Positions 1 through 4,947 of a DNA stretch of 7,244 nucleotides are shown in pieces. The notes below the pieces were generated by a model. That model did no database searches and had not been told where the DNA came from. It was given only the letters and a program-made list of their open reading frames with translations. A program made the position numbers and the translations under genes. Within the stretch, counting starts at the first letter, position 1. The number at the start of each line of letters is the position of its first letter. Source of the DNA: an uncultured bacterium (GTDB lineage: Bacteria; Bacillota; Clostridia; Oscillospirales; Ruminococcaceae); contig CAJMLQ010000142.1 of the NCBI GenBank assembly GCA_905214265.1, forward strand, positions 1-7,244, written 5' to 3'.

Positions 1-36
1 TTGAGCAAAAGTCCGCGTGGGATTGATGTGGTATCT

Positions 37-177
37 TTAACTTTGGGAAACTCCGCGTTCCCATTTTGAGACGGCTTGATAAGAAACTCCCAATCGTTCT
101 CCAAGATCATTTTGCGTTAATCCCTTGGCTTTTCTTAAGGATGCGATATATTGTCCAATTCGAATGGAATCGACCAC
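37..177 (-). CDS. XRE-family HTH transcriptional regulator, truncated (possibly frameshifted)
   Basis: A short DNA-binding protein of the XRE/Cro-CI helix-turn-helix family, 46 residues as read. Residues 5-42 carry the whole signature: IGQYIASLRKAKGLTQ (helix 1 into 2), then DLGERLGVSYQAVSKWERG, with the recognition helix at about 32-40. I start it at GTG 177 because AGGAGGTG lies just upstream (about 183-190); the longer in-frame ATG at 246 would place the promoter and operator inside the gene. The frame stops at 37-39, directly after WERG, whereas relatives normally continue with a segment like ESLPDTALLP. Just past the stop, another frame reads DTTSIPRGLLL, which resembles that continuation, so the gene may be frameshifted and may extend beyond the window edge. 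Only 36 bases remain, so this cannot be settled here. The HTH assignment is firm; target genes are unknown. Confidence 0.75.
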   Translation of the reverse strand: MVDSIRIGQYIASLRKAKGLTQNDLGERLGVSYQAVSKWERGVSQS

Positions 178-198
178 GTCGACACCTCCTTGTTTATT

Positions 199-210
199 GA
201 AACCGGTTTC
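199..210. promoter_or_regulatory. Palindromic operator candidate at the XRE start site
   Basis: GAAACCGGTTTC is a perfect 12-bp palindrome covering about +1 to +12 of the predicted XRE transcript, between the -10 box and the ribosome-binding site. XRE repressors commonly bind such twofold symmetric sites and regulate themselves. The position fits autoregulation, but binding is inferred. I saw no second copy in the window. Confidence 0.5.
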
Positions 211-217
211 TGTTATC

Positions 218-246
218 AGTATATCAGGCATTTGGCGGGGGTTCAA
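218..246 (-). promoter_or_regulatory. Sigma-A promoter of the XRE regulator
   Basis: On the minus strand, TTGAAC (246-241) and TATACT (223-218) are separated by exactly 17 bp. Transcription would start near 211, leaving a leader of about 34 nt before the GTG start. Spacing and hexamers are close to consensus. Confidence 0.7.
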
Positions 247-318
247 TAACGATATGGTGGAATAAAGCGGCTGTAAGATAAACTTTGAGGTTAGTTAATG
301 GTATATCGGCACACTAAA

Positions 319-350
319 GAAGGGACAATCTTAAACGATTGCCCCTTTTC
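319..350 (-). terminator. Terminator of the glmS-SGNH hydrolase unit
   Basis: A hairpin begins directly after the hydrolase stop codon. On the minus strand about 11 base pairs form: AAGGGGCAATC (347-337 side) pairs with GATTGTCCCTT (330-320), with one G-U pair, a 6-nt loop and a U-rich tail read as TCTTTA. The tail is weak, so efficiency may be modest. Confidence 0.65.
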
Positions 351-351
351 T

Positions 352-999
352 TTACCATTGATAATCCAATTGTTTCAGGATTTCCCGCGCAATAAGCATA
401 TGGCCTACGATTTCGGGGTGGATGCGGTCCCAATTGACGGATGCCGAGTGATAGTATTGGAAGTAATTGTCGAAGGCGCTTTGAAGGTCGACGAAGACCG
501 CACCGTATTTTTCTGCCAGGCGCTTGACGACCGCGCCGTACTGGTCCATCCGGGCGCGCATAGGATCTTGGCGGTTGGGTTCCATGAAATAGGGGGTCAT
601 AAGGATCAGCCCCTTCAGGGTGGGAAGCGTCTGCTCGATCAGGCCAGTGAGGTTTTGCTCGTACTCTTCTAGGCCGACATGATCTTCGATCATGAGAGGC
701 GTGTCAAACTGCCGCCAGACGTCGTTGATGCCGATAAGAATGCCCAGCCAATCTGGATGCAGATCCATCACGTCGTTCTGCCAGCGATCCTTCAGGTCTC
801 GGGTGGTGTTACCGCTGACGCCCATGTTGATCACACGGATGCGGGAGTCCGGGCAGGTGGTTTTCAGGAGGGCATCCACCAGGCCGACATAGCTTTTGCC
901 GATGCCGCCGAAAAGGCCTTCGCCGCAGGGACGCGCCCGTTCAAAATCGGTGACGGAATCGCCGATGAAGACCAGTTTGCTGCCGTTTTCAATTTTCAT
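352..999 (-). CDS. SGNH/GDSL-family hydrolase (esterase/lipase-like)
   Basis: A 215-residue cytoplasmic SGNH hydrolase, a family of serine esterases acting on acyl or acetyl groups, often of carbohydrates. All four family blocks are present: FIGDSVT with nucleophile Ser15, NMGVSGNT with Gly60, GINDVW with Asn92, and DRIHP with Asp191 and His194. The catalytic set is therefore complete. There is no signal peptide or membrane segment. I chose ATG 999 over an upstream in-frame ATG at 1044 because GGAGG sits 6-10 nt before it and the upstream option would overlap glmS. The start lies 19 bp after the glmS stop, with no terminator between, so the two are probably co-transcribed under glmS leader control. 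The link suggests, but does not prove, a role in amino-sugar or cell-envelope metabolism, for example deacylation of a sugar. The exact substrate cannot be read from sequence. Confidence 0.88.
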   Translation of the reverse strand: MKIENGSKLVFIGDSVTDFERARPCGEGLFGGIGKSYVGLVDALLKTTCPDSRIRVINMGVSGNTTRDLKDRWQNDVMDLHPDWLGILIGINDVWRQFDTPLMIEDHVGLEEYEQNLTGLIEQTLPTLKGLILMTPYFMEPNRQDPMRARMDQYGAVVKRLAEKYGAVFVDLQSAFDNYFQYYHSASVNWDRIHPEIVGHMLIAREILKQLDYQW

Positions 1000-1018
1000 G
1001 ATACTTCCTCCAATTTTT

Positions 1019-2845
1019 TTATTCCACAGTGACGCTCTTGGCAAGATTGCGCGGCTTGTCGACGTCGCAGCCTCGCAGAAGGGCGGTATGGTACGCGATG
1101 AGCTGAAGGACCGGGGCGGTGACCAGCGGCAGGAAGGGATCCTCTAATGCCGGGAGCTCCAGCCGTTTTGGGAAAAGGGAAGGCTCGGCCTGTGCGCCTC
1201 TTTTGCAGAGAAGAAGGACCTCTGCACCGCGGCTCTGGACCTCCCGGATGTTGCTGAGCATCTTGGGGAACAGTGTGTCTTGGGTCGCCAGGGCGATGAC
1301 CGGCGTGCCGGGCGTGATGAGGGAGATAGTACCGTGCTTCAGCTCCCCGGCGGCGTAGGCCTCGCAATGGATGTAGCTGATTTCCTTGAGCTTGAGAGAG
1401 CCCTCCAAGGCCTGGGTGTAATCAAGCCCCCGTCCCAGGAAGAAAAGGTCGTTCAGGTCCCGATAGCCCTGCACCAGCTCTCGGACCTCGGGTTCTAGGG
1501 CGATGGCCTCCGGGACGGCACCGAGGGCGGCGGAAAGGCCCTCCAGAAATCGGCGTGCGGCATCCTGCTCCATAGTTCCGCGGACCAGAGCGAGCTTTGA
1601 AGCCAGCAGATAGAGAACCGCCAGCTGCACGGAGTAAGCCTTGGTGCTGGCTACGGCGATCTCCGGACCGGCGTAGGTATGGATAACCTGATCAGCCTCC
1701 CGTTCAATGGAGGAGCCGGCAGCATTGACCACGGCCAGGGTCGGCGCGCCGCATTCTTTGGCCAGCCGGAGGGCCGCCAGGGTGTCTGCGGTTTCGCCGG
1801 ACTGGGAGATGAGCAGCACCAGCGTACGGGGGGATAGGATAGGATTCTGGTACCGAAACTCCGACGCGATCTCGCAGCTCACCGGGATGCGGGCATAGCC
1901 CTCGATGAGGGACTTTCCAACGCACCCGGCGTGCATGGCTGTCCCGCAGGCCGCGATAAAGATCCGGTCGAAGCGGCTCCAGAAGGAATCCGGGATGCTG
2001 TCGTAGGTGAAGAAATCCGGGACGCCGTCCCGGATCCGGGGCAGCACTGTGTCCCGGAGGACCTTTGGCTGCTCGCCGATCTCCTTGCGCATGAAGTGGG
2101 CATATCCGTCCTTCTGCGCCTGTTCCATGGACCAGGCGGCCAGCTGCCAGGAAGGCGGGGCTTCGCTCCCGTCCGCGTGCAGGATCCGGGCGCTGTCTGG
2201 GGTCAGGCGGAGAATGCAGCCCTCCTCCAGTAGAGCATATGTACGGGTGAGAGGGAGGACGGCGGGGATATCCGAAGCCAGGAAAAAGCCGGTTTCGTCT
2301 TTTGCCGTAATAAGTGGACTGCCCTGGCGCAGAGCATACAGCTCACCGGGACGGTCGGAAAAAAGAATGCCAAACGCATAGCTGCCCCGCAGGCGGCGCC
2401 GGAATTCCTGAATCGCCGCAATGGGGTCGCCGTGATAGAGAGAGTCGAGGAGCCAGGCTGCGACTTCCGTGTCCGTTTCAGACTGGAATATGCAGCCCTT
2501 TTCGGAAAGGACCCTGCGCAGCTCTCCGTCGTTTTCGAGAATACCATTGTGGACGAGGGTAACCCGGCCCGCTTGATGGGGATGGGCATTGGCGGCGGAA
2601 GGGCGGCCGTGGGTCGCCCAGCGGGTATGGCCGATGCCGCAGCAGCCCTCCAGAGGAGGGGATGCCTGGGCTGCGGCCTGACGGAGGTTTTCCAGCCGTC
2701 CTGCCGTTTTGAGGAGCCGCACGCCGTCGTTGCCGAAGACTGCGATGCCTGCGGAGTCATATCCCCGGTATTCCAGCCGGGACAGCGCGTCCAGAAGAAG
2801 CTCCTGTGCATTTTTCGAGCCGGTATATCCAACAATTCCACACAT
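1019..2845 (-). CDS. glmS: Glutamine--fructose-6-phosphate aminotransferase (isomerizing)
   Basis: GlmS converts fructose 6-phosphate and glutamine into glucosamine 6-phosphate and glutamate, the first committed step to UDP-GlcNAc and thus peptidoglycan; it acts in the cytoplasm. At 608 residues it has the normal length. The N-terminal class II amidotransferase domain (about 1-220) begins MCGIVGYTG, so Cys2 becomes the N-terminal nucleophile, with RLEYRGYDSAG at 22-33, GHTRWATHG at 72-80, and LVHNGILEN at 97-105. Two SIS sugar-isomerase domains follow (about 285-425 and 455-595), with SQSGETADT at 348-355, a second SIS region around GRGLDYTQALEGSLKLKE, and the typical C-terminus DKPRNLAKSVTVE. 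The start is fixed by the obligatory Cys at position 2. A short AGG lies 5 nt before the ATG. The gene is preceded by a glmS ribozyme, so it should be switched off by its own product. First gene of a unit with the SGNH hydrolase. Confidence 0.98.
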   Translation of the reverse strand: MCGIVGYTGSKNAQELLLDALSRLEYRGYDSAGIAVFGNDGVRLLKTAGRLENLRQAAAQASPPLEGCCGIGHTRWATHGRPSAANAHPHQAGRVTLVHNGILENDGELRRVLSEKGCIFQSETDTEVAAWLLDSLYHGDPIAAIQEFRRRLRGSYAFGILFSDRPGELYALRQGSPLITAKDETGFFLASDIPAVLPLTRTYALLEEGCILRLTPDSARILHADGSEAPPSWQLAAWSMEQAQKDGYAHFMRKEIGEQPKVLRDTVLPRIRDGVPDFFTYDSIPDSFWSRFDRIFIAACGTAMHAGCVGKSLIEGYARIPVSCEIASEFRYQNPILSPRTLVLLISQSGETADTLAALRLAKECGAPTLAVVNAAGSSIEREADQVIHTYAGPEIAVASTKAYSVQLAVLYLLASKLALVRGTMEQDAARRFLEGLSAALGAVPEAIALEPEVRELVQGYRDLNDLFFLGRGLDYTQALEGSLKLKEISYIHCEAYAAGELKHGTISLITPGTPVIALATQDTLFPKMLSNIREVQSRGAEVLLLCKRGAQAEPSLFPKRLELPALEDPFLPLVTAPVLQLIAYHTALLRGCDVDKPRNLAKSVTVE

Positions 2846-2852
2846 AAAAACC

Positions 2853-2947
2853 TGTCTTTCTCCGCGCGGTTTGGATGATTTTTATTTATAAAAATAGCTG
2901 CATAAGCGAAAAAATCGCACGGCTGCCATCCCGCGCGGAGAAAGACA
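2853..2947 (-). promoter_or_regulatory. 17-bp perfect inverted repeat before glmS (possible translation-blocking stem)
   Basis: Positions 2931-2947 and 2853-2869 are exact reverse complements over 17 bp (the RNA arm reads CCGCGCGGAGAAAGACA near glmS), separated by 61 nt. The downstream arm ends 7 nt from the glmS ATG and contains the GGAG that could serve as a ribosome-binding site; it also touches the AGG at 2853-2851. In RNA the pairing would be very stable and could hide the translation start. The upstream arm lies inside the loop of the terminator-like hairpin at 2909-2955, so the two folds probably compete. Between the arms is an AT-rich inverted repeat, ATTTTTAT and ATAAAAAT, at 2878-2895. 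The repeat is directly visible; its regulatory role is inference. Confidence 0.6.
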
Positions 2948-2955
2948 TCCGTGCG
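2909..2955 (-). terminator. Terminator-like hairpin between the glmS ribozyme and glmS
   Basis: On the minus strand CGCACGG (2955-2949) pairs with CCGTGCG (2922-2916), then A and six U (2914-2909). The 26-nt loop can fold a small inner UCC/GGA stem and contains the upstream arm of the 17-bp inverted repeat. The form is that of an intrinsic terminator or attenuator placed inside the glmS leader, after the ribozyme. The large loop makes its strength uncertain. Confidence 0.55.
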
Positions 2956-2977
2956 TCCTGACAGCATGTCATGTGTT

Positions 2978-3116
2978 GGCTTCCCGCCGTCCTTTTGTCG
3001 GTCCGGTTGCCCGGAGGTTTTGGGGAACGGCTGCGCTTGGAAGCAAAACGGGGAGGCATCCGCCGAAAACTTCGATAACCTCCCGCCTCGTCAGCCGCCT
3101 CAGCGGCTCTGGCGCT
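2978..3116 (-). ncRNA. glmS ribozyme-riboswitch (glucosamine-6-phosphate activated)
   Basis: A self-cleaving RNA in the glmS leader that uses glucosamine 6-phosphate as cofactor; cleavage lowers the mRNA level and so gives feedback control of GlmS. The conserved sequence is clear on the minus strand: AA/GCGCCAGA at 3117-3108 (cleavage predicted between 3116 and 3115), GACGAGG at 3092-3086, GGGAGGTTATCGAA at 3084-3071, and TTCGGCGGATGCCTCCC at 3067-3051. Visible helices: a short P1 of 6 bp with a UGAG loop (3108-3093), P2.1 GGGAGG/CCTCCC (3084-3079 with 3056-3051), P3 GCTTCC/GGAAGC (3044-3039 with 2984-2979), P4 GCCGT/ACGGC (3031-3027 with 2990-2986), and P4.1 closed by a GCAA tetraloop (3015-3002). 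It lies about 130 nt before the glmS start codon. The very short P1 is within what that variable helix tolerates. Confidence 0.95.
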
Positions 3117-3143
3117 TGATGGATCTCTGAAAAGGGAACAGTC

Positions 3144-3154
3144 TCACCTCCTTA
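3144..3154 (-). promoter_or_regulatory. Perfect Shine-Dalgarno match in the glmS leader without a clear start codon
   Basis: TAAGGAGGTGA on the minus strand matches the full anti-Shine-Dalgarno tail of 16S rRNA over 11 nt, about 28 nt upstream of the ribozyme cleavage site. No ATG follows at useful spacing. GTG 3147-3145 lies inside the motif itself and would encode only about 15 residues running into the ribozyme. A second purine tract, AAAGGAGGG, lies at about 3176-3168. It may act as a ribosome or 30S binding site that stabilises or otherwise affects the leader; the role is unknown. Confidence 0.4.
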
Positions 3155-3207
3155 TGTGATTTCCCCGGCCCTCCTTTCCCGCGCAGTTTGAAAACGCGAA
3201 CAACAGT

Positions 3208-3236
3208 AGTATACCATACTACGCCGGAAAGTACAA
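3208..3236 (-). promoter_or_regulatory. Sigma-A promoter of glmS
   Basis: On the minus strand TTGTAC (3236-3231) and TATACT (3213-3208) are separated by 17 bp. Transcription would start near 3201, about 85 nt before the ribozyme and 356 nt before the glmS ATG. A terminator for upstream minus-strand transcription lies immediately before it. Confidence 0.75.
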
Positions 3237-3254
3237 GAAGGTTCTCAAATGGGC

Positions 3255-3289
3255 AAAAAAAGGCGGCCGACCGGGTGCAGGTCAGCCGC
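3255..3289 (-). terminator. Intrinsic terminator upstream of the glmS promoter
   Basis: On the minus strand GCGGCTGACC (3289-3280) pairs with GGTCGGCCGC (3272-3263) over 10 bp including one U-G pair, with a 7-nt loop, then C and seven U. On the plus strand the same hairpin has a mismatch and no T-run, so it is directed to the minus strand. It would stop readthrough from rnpB, or end a small transcript from the 3290-3390 stretch, before the glmS promoter. No gene is visible in 3290-3390. Confidence 0.75.
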
Positions 3290-3390
3290 AAAAAGAAATC
3301 GGAGGCAGGAGCCGCCTTCCTTATCATATCACGCTGGAGACGGTTTTTTTGTCGGGACACGTCGCCGGGCGGGGAAATCTCCGGAATAAC

Positions 3391-3427
3391 GAAACAACTC
3401 CCAGCTATCTTTTTGACAGCTGGGAGT
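3391..3427 (-). terminator. Terminator of rnpB
   Basis: A perfect 10-bp stem, ACTCCCAGCT (3427-3418) with AGCTGGGAGT (3406-3397), has an 11-nt loop and a U-rich tail TGTTTC. It starts 15 nt after the end of the RNase P RNA P1 helix, the right place to form its 3' end before processing. Confidence 0.75.
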
Positions 3428-3441
3428 GCTGCTTTTCATTT

Positions 3442-3774
3442 GCTGAGAGGACCTATAAGCCGAGTTCTGTCGTGTGTGACAATCTATCTCGACGGCATGT
3501 CGCCATGCCGCTCAAGCCACCTTTCGGGAGCACCGGACCAGTGATTGCCTCCCAGTTGGTGTTGCATCGGATAGGGTTTACATGGCAGCGGGGTTTCCCC
3601 CGCCCCGGTGAGCTCTTACCTCGCCTTTCCACCCTTACCGGATGAGAATCCGGCGGTATCTCTCTGTTGCACTTTCCCTGAAGTCGCCTTCGGCTGCCGT
3701 TAGCAGTTATCCTGTCCTGTGATGCTCGGACTTTCCTCATGGATGATTCCACGCTGCCACACAGTCTTCTCAGC
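3442..3774 (-). ncRNA. rnpB: RNase P RNA component (bacterial, type A-like)
   Basis: The catalytic RNA of RNase P, which removes the 5' leader of precursor tRNAs together with the RnpA protein. On the minus strand the conserved regions are plain: GAGGAAAGTCCGAGC at about 3742-3728 (P4 5' strand), AAAGTGCAACAGAGAGATACCGCC at about 3676-3653, GGTAAGAGCTCACCG at about 3621-3607, and ACAGAACTCGGCTTATAG near 3470-3453 (P4 3' strand). The ends are set by P1: GCTGAGA at 3774-3768 pairs with TCTCAGC at 3448-3442, with a second GAC/GTC segment further in. About 333 nt, the usual size for type A. It has its own perfect promoter and terminator and is therefore a separate transcription unit. Confidence 0.96.
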
Positions 3775-3780
3775 CTGTTT

Positions 3781-3809
3781 ATTATATCCGATTTCACAAT
3801 CTCTGTCAA
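3781..3809 (-). promoter_or_regulatory. Consensus sigma-A promoter of rnpB
   Basis: On the minus strand TTGACA (3809-3804), 17 bp, then TATAAT (3786-3781): both hexamers are perfect. The start of transcription falls at about 3774, the first base of P1. The -35 box lies in a 16-bp inverted repeat, ATCTCT-4-AGAGAT, at 3799-3814, which could be chance or a control site. Confidence 0.88.
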
Positions 3810-3861
3810 GAGATCACAGGTTCCTTTTTTCGCGGAGAAGCGGTAAGGAGTGGGTTTTACA

Positions 3862-3916
3862 GGCGGGATTTTGAAATACAAAAGGGAACGCACCTCCTGT
3901 ATTTCATCATTCCGCC
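3862..3916. repeat. 55-nt imperfect inverted repeat between divergent promoters
   Basis: Two 19-nt arms (3862-3880 and 3898-3916) pair at 17 of 19 positions, counting one G-U, around a 17-nt loop. The outer part is GGCGGGAT against ATTCCGCC, the inner part GAAATACA against TGTATTTC. The loop on the minus strand contains GGAGGTG. The hairpin lies about 50 bp upstream of the rnpB -35 box and about 20 bp upstream of the DUF2752 -35 box. Neither strand has a T-run after it, so it is not a classic terminator. It could be an operator, a remnant of a small repeat element, or part of an unseen transcript. Confidence 0.55.
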
Positions 3917-3934
3917 GAATTTGCAAGGATTCCG

Positions 3935-3963
3935 TTGACAAGTGCTCTGGAAGATGATAAAAT
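3935..3963 (+). promoter_or_regulatory. Sigma-A promoter of the DUF2752-DUF4234 unit
   Basis: TTGACA (3935-3940), 17 bp, TAAAAT (3958-3963). Transcription should begin near 3970, giving a leader of about 34 nt before the GTG start at 4004. Confidence 0.8.
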
Positions 3964-4003
3964 TTATACAGAATATTGTGGAATTCTCGGAAAGGAGAAC
4001 TTT

Positions 4004-4417
4004 GTGTTTCATAAAGTGGAACGGTTGACGTTGCGCCGGATCCTTGGCTTTCTCCTGGCGGCGGCCGGTCTGGTCCTGATTTTGGATATCGGATGTCTGT
4101 TTCGGCATATTACCGGCATTCCATGTCCGGGATGCGGGATGACACGGGCACATCTTGCAGTTCTACGGCTGGACTTCCGGGCTGCTTTTTACTACCATCC
4201 GCTTTGGTTTCTGCCGTTGCCGCTTCTGCTGCTGCAGTTCCTTTTTCCAAAGGGCTTTTTCCGGAATCCGAAGTGGAACACGGTGCTCAGCATTCTGCTG
4301 TTGGCGCTGGTGCTGGGAGTTTACGCGGTGCGGATGATCCTGTATTTTCCGGATTCGCCGCCGATGGAATATCAGCCCAATAATCTGCTGCACTGGATGG
4401 TTTCGCTGTTTCTATGA
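4004..4417 (+). CDS. DUF2752 family membrane protein
   Basis: A 137-residue membrane protein of the DUF2752 family, whose function is not established. The family hallmark is clear: GIPCPGCGMTRA at about 38-49, with Cys41 and Cys44, followed by FRAAFYYHPLWFLP at 58-71 with His65. Three hydrophobic stretches are seen, about 12-32, 66-82 and 93-115, so it is an integral membrane protein with the Cys-Pro-Gly-Cys motif between the first two. I choose GTG 4004, preceded by AAAGGAG at 3991-3997; the in-frame TTG at 3935 is itself the -35 box, so it cannot be the start. The gene lies 36 nt upstream of a DUF4234 gene, with no terminator between, and the pair is likely co-expressed. Redox or metal use of the cysteines is possible, but not shown. 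Confidence 0.85.
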   Translation: MFHKVERLTLRRILGFLLAAAGLVLILDIGCLFRHITGIPCPGCGMTRAHLAVLRLDFRAAFYYHPLWFLPLPLLLLQFLFPKGFFRNPKWNTVLSILLLALVLGVYAVRMILYFPDSPPMEYQPNNLLHWMVSLFL

Positions 4418-4453
4418 ATTCCGACAGAACTTGAATGGAGGTATTGGCTCGTC

Positions 4454-4888
4454 ATGATCCAACAAAGAAATTTTGTCACCCTGCTTTTGCTCAACTTGGT
4501 CACCTGCGGTATCTATTCCTTTTACTTTATTTACACGACAACCCGGGATATCAACACTCTGGTTGGCGACGATGGGCGGAACACGGAGCCTTCTACCGCC
4601 GTACTGCTGACGATCGTGACCTGCGGCTTCTACTCCTATTACTGGTATTACGATCAAGGCAACCGCATCAAGGCTCTGGCAGATCGGAACAATATCCCCT
4701 GCTCGGAAAACGGAACCAGCTACCTTTTGTGGATCCTACTGGGCGCGCTGATCTGCGGCGTCGGGTCCTGGATCGGCATCTACCTGTTTGTCAAGAACCT
4801 CAACTCCTTGATTGCGGCCTACAATGCCAGCAATTACGGCAATTACTATAATCCTGGTCAGCAGGGCCCCAATCCTCCTCAGGCATAA
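4454..4888 (+). CDS. DUF4234 domain-containing membrane protein
   Basis: A 144-residue predicted membrane protein of the DUF4234 type, of unknown function. Three related segments are visible: LVTCGIYSFYFIYTTTRDINTL at about 15-36, IVTCGFYSYYWYYDQGNRIKAL at 54-75, and LICGVGSWIGIYLFVKNLNSLI at 99-120. Each combines a hydrophobic run, a CG(I/F/V) turn, aromatic residues and an ending like IN-x-L, which points to internal triplication. The C-terminal tail from about 123 is rich in Asn, Tyr, Gly, Pro and Gln and is probably flexible and soluble. ATG 4454 follows GGAGG (4437-4441) at a slightly long 12-nt spacing. It is the second gene after DUF2752 and is ended by a strong terminator seven bases past its stop. 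Small membrane proteins of this sort are often found together, but no role can be given. Confidence 0.83.
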   Translation: MIQQRNFVTLLLLNLVTCGIYSFYFIYTTTRDINTLVGDDGRNTEPSTAVLLTIVTCGFYSYYWYYDQGNRIKALADRNNIPCSENGTSYLLWILLGALICGVGSWIGIYLFVKNLNSLIAAYNASNYGNYYNPGQQGPNPPQA

Positions 4889-4894
4889 AAGCAG

Positions 4895-4930
4895 CGTCTT
4901 CGCCTCTGTTTCCGGAGGCGGAGACGTTTT
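4895..4930 (+). terminator. Terminator of the DUF2752-DUF4234 unit
   Basis: A 12-bp stem with one U-G pair, CGTCTTCGCCTC (4895-4906) with GAGGCGGAGACG (4915-4926), an 8-nt loop, then TTTT. It begins seven bases after the DUF4234 stop codon. Confidence 0.85.
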
Positions 4931-4947
4931 GGATATTTGGACATGGA

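Noticed and set aside
298..672. Plus-strand open frame of 124 codons
   Set aside because: It lies antisense to the SGNH hydrolase, whose catalytic motifs are intact; no ribosome-binding site or recognisable domain.
2203..2967. Long minus-strand open frame overlapping glmS and its leader
   Set aside because: It is the shifted frame of glmS; the protein is low in recognisable features and crosses the terminator hairpin and inverted repeat.
3099..3147. Leader peptide from GTG in the glmS leader
   Set aside because: The GTG is inside the Shine-Dalgarno match, so spacing is wrong, and the frame runs through the ribozyme cleavage site and P1.
3311..3350. Plus-strand terminator ending in seven T
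   Set aside because: The stem is interrupted by a mismatch and bulge, has a 15-nt loop, and no plus-strand gene lies upstream.
3100..3360. Minus-strand open frame of 86 codons over the glmS promoter and leader
   Set aside because: It covers a terminator, the promoter and the first part of the ribozyme, which explain the sequence better.
3453..3941. Minus-strand open frame of 162 codons
   Set aside because: It reads through RNase P RNA and its promoter; the protein has no domain signature.
3935..4003. N-terminal extension of the DUF2752 protein from TTG 3935
   Set aside because: The TTG is part of the TTGACA -35 box, and a good ribosome-binding site precedes GTG 4004.
4435..4851. Plus-strand open frame of 138 codons in the DUF4234 region
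   Set aside because: It is the alternative frame of the DUF4234 gene; its product is low-complexity Arg/Leu-rich without a domain.
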